Source: Oscillospiraceae bacterium (GTDB lineage: Bacteria > Bacillota > Clostridia > Oscillospirales > Ruminococcaceae). Taken from it: a stretch of DNA of 64,000 nucleotides. The notes under the pieces are model-generated. The model had not been told where the DNA came from. It searched no databases and was given only the letters and a program-made list of their open reading frames with translations. Position 1 is the stretch's first letter. Each line of letters begins with the position of its first letter. Positions 16,413 through 24,113 of the stretch are shown here, one piece after another. Location: NCBI GenBank assembly GCA_009777725.1, contig WRLG01000007.1, positions 1-64,000 of the forward strand, read 5' to 3'. Position numbers and translations under genes: made by a program.

Positions 16413-17983
16413 GATATAACCTCCCCATTACTGTCATATTGTACTTGCGGCTCCGGCTCTTCCTCGGTATCCGAAGCGAGCTCGGGCGTTGATGCTTCCT
16501 CTGTCTCAGCTTCCCTTATATCAAAAATAAGTCTGAATTCATACCTAACGGAAGGAATTTCCGAATCAGTTACATCGTTAAATCCCGTGTAGATAATATT
16601 GTCAAATATATCCTGCTCAACAAAAGCTTCCGCGATAATAGCAGGGTCGGTGGACTGAGGAACTCCGAGCAATAGGGTGACGCGCCCTGCGGCGTAGCTG
16701 AATTCCAGCCATTCCGCTCTATTTCTCCGCAGAATGTCGTTAATATCATTCCACTGTTCTGTGGTAAAGTGGGGGTGAGATTCGTAGTATTCGTCCGCAG
16801 CACGCAACTCGTTACTGTAAAGGTTAAGGTTTTCAATGCTTTTTTCCGCCCGCTCAACCGCATTAATTCTGGCGAGAACCTGTGGGCTTCCAAGCTCTTC
16901 TTCAATCCTGTGAATGTCCGCGTTTATGTCGTTAATGGTAATCTGGAAATAAGCGAACGCCGCACCCACGACAGCACCCGAAATAAGCATAGCGATAATG
17001 ACAGCCGCCGCAAAGCTTGAACCCGTACCCGAACGCCCGGTTGAAGCGTCAATCTCCAAAAGATTGATTCTTTCAATCGTCTTGTCGGTTTTAAACATCG
17101 CACCGATTGCGTTTGCGTAGGATTGGAATTCAATATTCTCATATCCTTTAACGCTGCTCGGCACACCCAGCATACTGGTTTTAATGTCCATCTGCTCCAG
17201 CGCGTTGGTAAGCCGGATAAATTCGGTGGTATCGCCGTAGAAAACCACGTTTTGAATGGCTTCTCCGCCGCTCCTCGACCTCTGGAACTGGAACATTCTG
17301 AAGATATTTTCGTTAACCGCTTCGTATATGTAATCCTCGGAATCCTCATAGTCCTCGGGGTCAATTGATGCGAAACGGGAGAAGGTAAGCTGTCCGTTCT
17401 CGTAAAGGTTCAAGCTCAAAAAGCTTGCGTCAATCTGAACGAGCAAAAGCGGCATCTTAGATTTAATCTTAGAATCGCTTAAAATAAGCCTTGATATGGT
17501 ATTGCAGGCGACTGCCACGGAGCGAAGCCCGATTCCGAGCATGGAGAATACTTTTTTGAAGCAGTCGATTACATCGTAGGGGAGTGCCGTAGCCAAGACT
17601 TTAAGAGCTTGAACGCCCTCGTCCTCAACCTCACCCGCGATGGTGTAGGAGATGGAATAATCCTCGCCGATTCCCATTGTGTGCTGCATTTGATTTTGAA
17701 TCATTGTCAAAAGCTGGTTGCCCTTCGCCTTGGGTATGTGCAGTTCCTTGAAGATTACAAGGTTTGAGGAAATGCTGATAACAGCCTCTTTGTCCGCCAT
17801 GTTTTTAGATTTAAGCTCATTGTTAATGAGCGTCGCCATTTTAGGTATATCTTTTATATGACCATTAACGACCAGACCCTCGCTCACGTCAATCGTGGAA
17901 GCAGTAGAGATTTTTACCGAACCTCTCGCCTCTTCACCCTTGACAATGTGTATGCGTCTGTCGGTAATATCAAATGAAAGCAT
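16409..17983 (-). CDS. fused PilM-PilN pilus assembly protein
   Basis: The protein has 524 residues. ATG 17983 is 7 bases after GAGGTG. Residues 1-320 are a PilM-like actin-fold domain, beginning LSFDITDRRIHIVKG, which is cytoplasmic. Residues about 325-350 form a membrane span (AAAVIIAMLISGAVVGAAFAYF) followed by a coiled coil and external domain, the PilN architecture. In most pilus systems pilM and pilN are separate genes, and PilM binds the short N-terminal peptide of PilN. Here the two are joined in one chain. An acidic tail (about residues 490-524) is also unusual. It overlaps pilO by 4 bases. Confidence 0.85.
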   Translation of the reverse strand: MLSFDITDRRIHIVKGEEARGSVKISTASTIDVSEGLVVNGHIKDIPKMATLINNELKSKNMADKEAVISISSNLVIFKELHIPKAKGNQLLTMIQNQMQHTMGIGEDYSISYTIAGEVEDEGVQALKVLATALPYDVIDCFKKVFSMLGIGLRSVAVACNTISRLILSDSKIKSKMPLLLVQIDASFLSLNLYENGQLTFSRFASIDPEDYEDSEDYIYEAVNENIFRMFQFQRSRSGGEAIQNVVFYGDTTEFIRLTNALEQMDIKTSMLGVPSSVKGYENIEFQSYANAIGAMFKTDKTIERINLLEIDASTGRSGTGSSFAAAVIIAMLISGAVVGAAFAYFQITINDINADIHRIEEELGSPQVLARINAVERAEKSIENLNLYSNELRAADEYYESHPHFTTEQWNDINDILRRNRAEWLEFSYAAGRVTLLLGVPQSTDPAIIAEAFVEQDIFDNIIYTGFNDVTDSEIPSVRYEFRLIFDIREAETEEASTPELASDTEEEPEPQVQYDSNGEVIS

Positions 17984-18042
17984 ACTCGTCACCTCACATT
18001 TTTATTAATTAAAACAGGAAACCCCTGCATAATTCCTTTTTG

Positions 18043-19239
18043 TTAGCCAATATTTTCCATAGAGTTGTATATAGCCGGAAGAATACCCGCGATAACCGTT
18101 CCGATTGCGCCGCCCATAAAGATAATCATGACAGGCTCTATCATACCTACAAGACGCTGAATCGCCGAATCCGACTCGTCCTCGTAAAAGTCCGCGGATT
18201 TTTCAAGGATTGTATCCAAAGCACCCGATTCCTCACCAACGTAGATGATAGATATAAACATGGATTCAAAAATGCCCGTCCTCTGAATCGATGACGAAAG
18301 CTGTTCGCCCTGCTTTACCTCGTCAACGACCGATATAAACGCCTTTTCTATATACATGTTATTCAGAATTGCCGCCGAACGCTGAAGGCTCTCAACCATC
18401 GGTATTCCCGAAGAATAAAGCGACGACAAGGTTCGTGCAAACCGCCCCGTATACACCTTTATGATAAGCTTTCCGAAAGCAGGACCTTCGCATATAAATT
18501 TATCAAATTTATACCGAACATCGGGAATTTTCAGCAGATAGCGAATAATAAATATAATTGCCAGAACAACCCCGACGTATATGTACCAATAAGCAATCAA
18601 GCTGTCGGAAAACGCGAACAGGAAGCCGGTAAGACCCTGCATATCCTTCTCCGTCATCAATTCCTTAAAGGTAGGCATGATAAAGGTAAACATGATGATA
18701 ACAATCGCTACGCAAAGAACCGCCAGTATAATAGGATACATCAGCGCGCTCTTGATTTTGTTGTTCAGCTTAGCCTCTTTGGCGTAATGAACTTCAAGCC
18801 GCTGAACCGTGACATCCAAGCTTCCCGAGGATTCCCCCGCTTGAATCATGGAAATCATAAAGTTGGGGAAAGCCCCCTGCTGCATCCTCAGAGCATCCGA
18901 AAAGCTCTGACCTTTTTGAACCTCTTCGTAAATCTCTTGAAAAACCTGCCTGGGTCGTTTTTTCGTCTGCTCCTTATAAAGAATGTCAAGTGCTTTAACA
19001 AGGGTCAATCCCGAGGTAAGCATGGCACTCAGCTGTCGGCAGTTGTAAGCAAGCTCGCTGATTTTGAACTTGTGCAGCGTATTAGAGCTCTTGTTACCCT
19101 GTATTTCCTTGTAGTTGGAACAAAACAGACCCTTTTCATTGACCTTTTCCAGAAATTCGTTTACGCTCTCCGCTGTCATCTTGGCGTTCTTAATGACGTT
19201 TCCCTGAACATCCGTAGCGGTATAGACAAAAGTCTTCAT
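18043..19239 (-). CDS. pilC: type IV pilus platform protein PilC
   Basis: PilC/GspF is the inner-membrane platform on which PilB and PilT act. The protein has 398 residues. ATG 19239 has GGAGGTG 11 bases upstream and gives the family's usual opening MKTFVYTATDVQGN. Two homologous helical cytoplasmic domains (about residues 50-170 and 255-375) alternate with three membrane spans. GESSG in the first and GEESG in the second are the conserved motifs of the two T2SF domains. It is the first gene of the large pilus unit, behind two promoters at 19308-19336 and 19426-19454. Confidence 0.93.
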   Translation of the reverse strand: MKTFVYTATDVQGNVIKNAKMTAESVNEFLEKVNEKGLFCSNYKEIQGNKSSNTLHKFKISELAYNCRQLSAMLTSGLTLVKALDILYKEQTKKRPRQVFQEIYEEVQKGQSFSDALRMQQGAFPNFMISMIQAGESSGSLDVTVQRLEVHYAKEAKLNNKIKSALMYPIILAVLCVAIVIIMFTFIMPTFKELMTEKDMQGLTGFLFAFSDSLIAYWYIYVGVVLAIIFIIRYLLKIPDVRYKFDKFICEGPAFGKLIIKVYTGRFARTLSSLYSSGIPMVESLQRSAAILNNMYIEKAFISVVDEVKQGEQLSSSIQRTGIFESMFISIIYVGEESGALDTILEKSADFYEDESDSAIQRLVGMIEPVMIIFMGGAIGTVIAGILPAIYNSMENIG

Positions 19240-19307
19240 AAACGGGGGACACCTCCGATTAAATAATTTTACATCAACAGGCAATAAACCCAATGATACC
19301 ATAACTC

Positions 19308-19336
19308 ATTATACCATTTTTAAAAATAAATGGCAA
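19308..19336 (-). promoter_or_regulatory. proximal promoter of the pilC operon with dyad spacer
   Basis: On the minus strand TTGCCA (19331-19336), 17 bases and TATAAT (19308-19313) form a promoter. The spacer region carries the inverted repeat CCATTT...AAATGG, a possible operator. It lies 69 bases before pilC. Confidence 0.75.
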
Positions 19337-19425
19337 TACACATTCTCAACAAATTATCAAAGAAAATTGTACTTTTTAAACAAAAAAAATTATAATTTTC
19401 ACTTATCGCATACCTTACACTTTAT

Positions 19426-19454
19426 ATTATACAGCACCTTTTTCGATTTGTCAA
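19426..19454 (-). promoter_or_regulatory. distal consensus promoter of the pilC operon
   Basis: On the minus strand TTGACA (19449-19454), 17 bases and TATAAT (19426-19431) are perfect consensus. It leaves a leader of about 180 bases before pilC. I see no c-di-GMP riboswitch pattern in this AT-rich leader. The 19240-19543 gap otherwise holds only this promoter, the proximal one and the parA promoter. Confidence 0.85.
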
Positions 19455-19474
19455 TTGTTTCACATATATTTTTG

Positions 19475-19503
19475 TTGCCTTATGTCGCGCGATGTGTTAT
19501 AAT
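19475..19503 (+). promoter_or_regulatory. parAB promoter
   Basis: TTGCCT (19475-19480), 17 bases and TATAAT (19498-19503) lie 41 bases before parA, divergent from the pilus promoters. Confidence 0.85.
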
Positions 19504-19543
19504 ATATTAGAAATTGATTATTTTATGAAAGGACAGTATACAT

Positions 19544-20338
19544 ATGGCTCTTGTAATTGCGGTCGCCAACCAAAAAGGCGGGGTGGGAAAATCAACGACT
19601 ACGGTCAACCTTGCGGCTTGTTTGGGAATAAAAGGAAAAAAGATTCTCTGCGTTGACATGGACGCACAAGGAAACACGACAAGCGGCTTCGGCATAAAGA
19701 AAAAAAGCTTAGAGGTTACAATCTACGATATATTGCTGGGTCAGCGGCGTATTCAGGAAGCCGTAACCGACTCGGGCTTCAAAAATGTCTCGCTGGTATC
19801 CTCAACCCCCGCATTGGCAGGGGCGGATATTGAGCTTGTAGAGCTTGACAACCGCTCAAACCGTCTTAAAATGCAGCTATTGACCATCAAGCAGGATTAT
19901 GACTACATATTTCTGGATTGCCCGCCCTCCCTGTCATTGCTGACGGTCAACGCCCTGTGCGCCTGCGATTCGGTGCTGATTCCGCTCCAGTGCGAATTTT
20001 ATTCGCTGGAGGGTCTGTCACAGCTGATTGAGTCTATCCGGCTTGTCAAGCAAAGGTACAACCCGACTATAGATGTGGAAGGTATACTGTTCACCATGTA
20101 CGATAACAGGCTCAACGTCACCAACCAAGTGGTAAGCGAGGTTCGCAAGCATTTCCCCAATAAAACGTACAAAACGGTAATCCCCCGCAATGTCCGCCTT
20201 TCGGAAGCACCGAGCTTCGGGAAGCCTATTGTATATTTTGATAAGGTTTCTAAGGGTGCTGTTGCTTATGACAAGCTGTCCGAGGAAATACTGGCTCGCC
20301 ATAAGGAAAAAGCCAAAGCCGCGAAGCACACCTCTTAG
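19544..20338 (+). CDS. parA: chromosome partitioning ATPase ParA (Soj)
   Basis: ParA/Soj is a DNA-binding ATPase that works with ParB in origin segregation and replication control. The protein has 264 residues, as usual for Soj. It opens with MALVIAVANQKGGVGKST, the deviant Walker A (K-G-G-V-G-K-S-T), followed by the A' motif CVDMDAQGNTT and the Walker B-like region FLDCPPSLS. It has no N-terminal helix-turn-helix, in line with chromosomal rather than plasmid ParA. ParB follows 21 bases downstream. A good site (AAAGGA) precedes the ATG. Confidence 0.95.
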   Translation: MALVIAVANQKGGVGKSTTTVNLAACLGIKGKKILCVDMDAQGNTTSGFGIKKKSLEVTIYDILLGQRRIQEAVTDSGFKNVSLVSSTPALAGADIELVELDNRSNRLKMQLLTIKQDYDYIFLDCPPSLSLLTVNALCACDSVLIPLQCEFYSLEGLSQLIESIRLVKQRYNPTIDVEGILFTMYDNRLNVTNQVVSEVRKHFPNKTYKTVIPRNVRLSEAPSFGKPIVYFDKVSKGAVAYDKLSEEILARHKEKAKAAKHTS

Positions 20339-20359
20339 CTTGAAAGGAGCATACAAAAA

Positions 20360-21268
20360 ATGCCTAAAAGAACCGGTCTGGGGATGGGCTTGGACGCGCT
20401 TTTTGAGGACAACTCGGGTGACTCTGCCGAAAAGCAAAACGTGAGAATGTCTCAAATCGAGCCGAACAAGCAAAACCCCCGCAAAAATATTGAGGAAGAA
20501 AGCATAACCGTGCTTGCTGACAGCATTGGCAGGCATGGCTTGATTCAGCCGATTTTGGTGCGTCCCTTTGCGGACGGCTACCAAATCGTAGCGGGTGAAC
20601 GCCGCTGGCGCGCCTGCCGAATGTTAGGGATGACGGAAATCCCCGTAATCGTCAAAAGCTTAACCGATTCCCAAACGGCGCAAATCGCTCTTATCGAGAA
20701 TATACAGCGCGAGGATTTAAGCCCCGTTGATGAAGCGGCGGCATACCGCGAGCTTATGGAAACCCACGGCATGACGCAGGAGCAGGTATCCGAAACCGTC
20801 GGCAAATCCCGCTCCGCTGTAGCAAATTCCGTCCGACTGCTTTCACTTCCCGACCCTGTTTTGGATATGCTCAAAAAAGGCGAGCTGACCGCAGGGCACG
20901 CAAAAGCAATTGCAGGGCTGAAAAATAAGGAAATGATGTGCGAGGCGGCTATGCGCGCAAAAGGTGACGGCATTACCGTAAGACGGCTTGAAGCCATGGT
21001 AACGGAAATGAACGAGGAATTTTCACCCACGGGCAAAGCGCGGAACGAAAAGCAAGCTCTTCAAGACGGCAAAAAAAGCTTAAAGGAAAAAAATGACCCG
21101 GAAAAGCAAGCGATGAACTATATGACGGAGATGGAAATCAGCTTGGAAAACGCGCTGAGCCGAAAGGTTAAAATCTGCTCTAAGGACGGCGAAAAGGGGA
21201 CAATTACCCTAGACTTCTTTGACAAGGACGACCTATCATCTCTGGCGGACAAGCTAACTATATATTAA
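20360..21268 (+). CDS. parB: chromosome partitioning protein ParB (Spo0J)
   Basis: ParB/Spo0J is a CTP-dependent clamp that loads at parS sites and recruits SMC. The protein has 302 residues. The basic N-terminus (KRTGLGMGLDALFED) binds ParA. The CTPase domain includes GERRWRACRML and ENIQREDLSPVDEA. The helix-turn-helix MTQEQVSETVGKSRSAVANS reads parS. A charged linker and the C-terminal dimerisation domain complete it. No complete parS site (TGTTTCACGTGAAACA) was seen in the window; a half-site lies at 19457-19464. Confidence 0.95.
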   Translation: MPKRTGLGMGLDALFEDNSGDSAEKQNVRMSQIEPNKQNPRKNIEEESITVLADSIGRHGLIQPILVRPFADGYQIVAGERRWRACRMLGMTEIPVIVKSLTDSQTAQIALIENIQREDLSPVDEAAAYRELMETHGMTQEQVSETVGKSRSAVANSVRLLSLPDPVLDMLKKGELTAGHAKAIAGLKNKEMMCEAAMRAKGDGITVRRLEAMVTEMNEEFSPTGKARNEKQALQDGKKSLKEKNDPEKQAMNYMTEMEISLENALSRKVKICSKDGEKGTITLDFFDKDDLSSLADKLTIY

Positions 21269-21277
21269 AGGTGGTTG

Positions 21278-23266
21278 ATGAAAATTAACCTTAGGAGCAT
21301 ATCCCGCATCGGCGTATTGGCAATCCTGCTTCCATTGTTCGGAGCGGTCGCCTATGCGGAAGCGGAAACGCCGAATACAGGCTGGAATGATACGGGCAGG
21401 ATTGACGTGAGGATAACCGCGTCAAGGGGGCATGTCCCCATCAGCCCTTATATATACGGATTATCAGCAGATGGAAGCCTTTCCTCCGTTACCGTACATG
21501 CCGCTAAAAATACGGGCGCGGAGCTTTCCTCCTATAACTGGGAGTCGAATTTTTCAAATACGGGAGAGGCGGGCAATAACGCCAACAATATGTCCCTTAT
21601 AAGGGGATATTCGGGCTCTGCTTTAAACACCCCCGCGCTGAATACGCAGATGCTTGTCGCTAAAGCGGGGAGAAACAATATACCCGCGCGGTTCGTCACG
21701 CTGCAGATGATGGGGTTCGTTGCCCGCGATTCCTTGGGAGAGGTTACTCTTGAAGATGTGCACGAAAGGTTTGACACTGTCCTTTTCGGCAAGCACGGGG
21801 ACTACCTTTCCGTCCCTGATGTGGATGACGGCGTTGTTTATATGGACGAATACGTAAGCTTTCTTACCAACAGCTACGGGCGCGCTTCGGCGGGCGGCAT
21901 AAACGGATACTTCCTTGACTCCAAGCCGGAGGAATGGGTTCTTCACTACCCCGTATTGGAGCTTCCCCCTCTTACCGCCGATTCACTGCTCGAAAAATCG
22001 GAACAGCTTGCGGCGGCGGTGAAAAAAATCGACCGCTCGGCTTTGGTTTTAGGTCCGTCCGTATCGGGGCTGGGCGCGTATGTGAACCTGCATAATATCA
22101 GCGACACCGAAAACTACGCGGATACACACAGCTGGTTTATAGATTACTACCTTGACAGGATGAAGCAAGCCTCCGACACTGCGGGCGTGCGCCTTCTGGA
22201 CGTTCTTGACCTCCACTACATTACCGAGGCAAATGACTTTTTAAGAGAGCCGGTCGTGACAAGCAACACAATTTTCTCCAATTCGGAGCGTATGCAGGCA
22301 ACCCGTCTGCTCTGGGACGGGAGCTATACCGAAAACAGCGTTTCCGCCATAAGGCATAAACAGCACACGCCGATTATCCCTACCCTTATGGCTTCAATCA
22401 GAATTTATTATCCCGGGACAAAGCTTTCCTTTTCGGAATATAACTTTGGCGGCGGCGGACATATAAGCGGGGCGATTGCACAGGCGGACGCGCTGGGAAT
22501 CTTCGCCCGCTACGGGGTTTACATGGCTTGCCTTGCTCCGAATACCGCAGAGTTTGCGTACCAAAAATCAGCGATTAATCTATATACCAATTACGATGGA
22601 GAGGGCTCATCTTTCGGCGACACAATGGTTAGGACAGATAACGGCGGCGATAACATGAGCTCCGTTTACGCGGCAATCAGCGGCGGAGACGAAAGCACGC
22701 TGAAAGCCGTTTTAATCAATAAAAATAACAGCGAGCAAAAGCAGGCGGATATAAAGATAGAAGCTCAAATTGCTTATGATTCCGCCGAGGTCTACAGCAT
22801 AAACGGCAGGTCGTTTGAAATACGCAAAACAGATTTTGTAAGCGATATTGAAAATAACAGCTTTACCTATTTGATGGAACCTCTTACCGTCTACCTGTTC
22901 GTATTCGGGACGGACGGCGAAATAACCTCAACCCCAAGTTATATAGTAACCGGCGCGACTGCCACCCAAGCAATACCCGCGGAAACCCCGCTCATCAAAG
23001 AGGGCGCGGAGGACGTACCTGTTTCGGACGCTCAAAACGAAGAGGCGAAAATACCGGCGGTAACCGAAGCCGGGGAGTTTGAAGAATACGAAAACGGCAG
23101 CGGCGCGCTTTCGCCGGGCGATGAGGACAGCCATGTGCCCTTGCCTCTGAAAATCGTAACCGGCACTCTTGCGGCGGCGGCTTTGCTTGGTATTATATAT
23201 GTATTCGTAACCGATGTCATTCATGTACGCAAGCCCAAGGGCGAAATTCATAACCCGCGTTCTTAG
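21278..23266 (+). CDS. membrane-anchored GH44-like protein with altered acid/base site
   Basis: The protein has 662 residues with a signal peptide (residues 1-27) and a C-terminal membrane anchor (about 620-643). The domain resembles glycoside hydrolase family 44 (endoglucanase/xyloglucanase). SPYIYGLSAD, the WESNFSNTGEAGNN motif, LDLHYITEA and SEYNFGGGGHISGAIAQAD all line up with the family. The nucleophile Glu is kept (E387 in SEYNFG). The acid/base position, normally in D-N-E-P, reads LDSKP here, with Lys216 (bases 21923-21925) in place of Glu. The protein may thus bind glycan without cleaving it. It follows parB by 9 bases, which looks accidental. A linker rich in E and A precedes the anchor. 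Confidence 0.75.
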   Translation: MKINLRSISRIGVLAILLPLFGAVAYAEAETPNTGWNDTGRIDVRITASRGHVPISPYIYGLSADGSLSSVTVHAAKNTGAELSSYNWESNFSNTGEAGNNANNMSLIRGYSGSALNTPALNTQMLVAKAGRNNIPARFVTLQMMGFVARDSLGEVTLEDVHERFDTVLFGKHGDYLSVPDVDDGVVYMDEYVSFLTNSYGRASAGGINGYFLDSKPEEWVLHYPVLELPPLTADSLLEKSEQLAAAVKKIDRSALVLGPSVSGLGAYVNLHNISDTENYADTHSWFIDYYLDRMKQASDTAGVRLLDVLDLHYITEANDFLREPVVTSNTIFSNSERMQATRLLWDGSYTENSVSAIRHKQHTPIIPTLMASIRIYYPGTKLSFSEYNFGGGGHISGAIAQADALGIFARYGVYMACLAPNTAEFAYQKSAINLYTNYDGEGSSFGDTMVRTDNGGDNMSSVYAAISGGDESTLKAVLINKNNSEQKQADIKIEAQIAYDSAEVYSINGRSFEIRKTDFVSDIENNSFTYLMEPLTVYLFVFGTDGEITSTPSYIVTGATATQAIPAETPLIKEGAEDVPVSDAQNEEAKIPAVTEAGEFEEYENGSGALSPGDEDSHVPLPLKIVTGTLAAAALLGIIYVFVTDVIHVRKPKGEIHNPRS

Positions 23267-23504
23267 AGCCTGTTCAATATCTCCGAATGAGTGAATTTTA
23301 AGGATTGTCACTTTCCTCCGTTTTTGCATAAACTGTATAGCGGAACAAAAAAATATCCCCTATAACATATTGCTGATGATTATTCTGAGCAAAACTGTCA
23401 ACAATATAACCATAAACATCATGTGCTTTTGCTTTTTAAAGGGAATTCTGTTAAAGAGCAAGCCGCCGTGAAGGTTTAAGTTCGGTAAATAGGAGTGTAT
23501 GGAA

Positions 23505-23870
23505 GTGTCAATACGAAGGGGAGAAATATATTACGCGGATTTAAGTCCCGTAGTCGGTTCGGAGCAGGGGGGTGTGCGACCTGTGTTAATCGTGCAAAAC
23601 GATGTGGGGAATAAGCACAGCCCTACCGTAATCGCCGCGGCTATAACAAGCCAACGGGAGAAAACCAAGCTACCGACGCACATTGAGGTAAGCGCGTCCG
23701 AGTGCGGACTGCAAAAGGACAGCATCGTGCTCTTAGAGCAGATTCGTACCATTGACAAAAAGCGGCTGAAGGAGCGTATGGGCGTTTTAGACCCGCCCGC
23801 CATGACGCAGGTCAACGATGCTCTCTCGATAAGCTTCGGACTGGGAAGCAATGTCGGACAGCTTACATAA
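23505..23870 (+). CDS. mazF: MazF/PemK-type mRNA interferase
   Basis: The protein has 121 residues, the usual size of Firmicutes EndoA/Maz[21 protein letters not shown] and RPVLIVQND are the family's conserved N-terminal strands and active-site loop, and [15 protein letters not shown] matches the later core. MazF cleaves mRNA at short sequences and is held by a MazE-like antitoxin. No antitoxin gene lies next to it; the 238 bases upstream contain no convincing partner. GTG 23505 is 9 bases after AGGAG and gives the usual length; ATG 23499 is only 3 bases from the site. Confidence 0.88.
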   Translation: MSIRRGEIYYADLSPVVGSEQGGVRPVLIVQNDVGNKHSPTVIAAAITSQREKTKLPTHIEVSASECGLQKDSIVLLEQIRTIDKKRLKERMGVLDPPAMTQVNDALSISFGLGSNVGQLT

Positions 23871-23944
23871 GCTGCCGCCGTTGATTCGCTTAATATAATC
23901 AGCGGCGGCTCAGCCCGTACCGCAGAGCCGCCGTTGAAAATACA

Positions 23945-23980
23945 AAACCGCTCCCGGGTAGGTGGGGGTGGTTTTTTTGT
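23945..23980 (+). terminator. probable terminator after mazF
   Basis: An imperfect GC-rich stem with the arms AACCGCTCCC and GGGGGTGGTT is followed by seven T residues. A second perfect hairpin (CGGCGGCTC/GAGCCGCCG) lies just before it at about 23902-23935. Confidence 0.55.
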
Positions 23981-24000
23981 GCAAAAATTTCTCCCCCCTA

Positions 24001-24029
24001 TTGCCAAATTCCCCTAACCATGTTATAAT
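24001..24029 (+). promoter_or_regulatory. promoter of the first LRR gene
   Basis: TTGCCA (24001-24006), 17 bases and TATAAT (24024-24029). The same -35 box and the following AAATTC recur before the Rpn remnant at 36352, which suggests shared descent of the two upstream regions. Confidence 0.8.
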
Positions 24030-24113
24030 ATAATAAGGAATTTTTTAGCCTTGATTTATGCCTTGAAATTGGCGGTTCACACGGATTCCGAATATGATAT
24101 TGGGGGTTTTTTT

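Noticed and set aside
19240..19420. A c-di-GMP riboswitch in the pilus operon leader
   Set aside because: Such riboswitches control pili in some Clostridia, but this leader is AT-rich and lacks the conserved GC-rich helices and loops.
19457..19464. A parS-like half-site (TGTTTCAC) upstream of parA
   Set aside because: Only half of the 16-base palindrome is present; the other half does not match.
23357..23425. A 20-residue hydrophobic peptide on the minus strand before mazF (M-M-F-M-V-I-L-L...)
   Set aside because: It has no ribosome binding site or promoter. The length is within chance, although the longer open frame upstream is curious.
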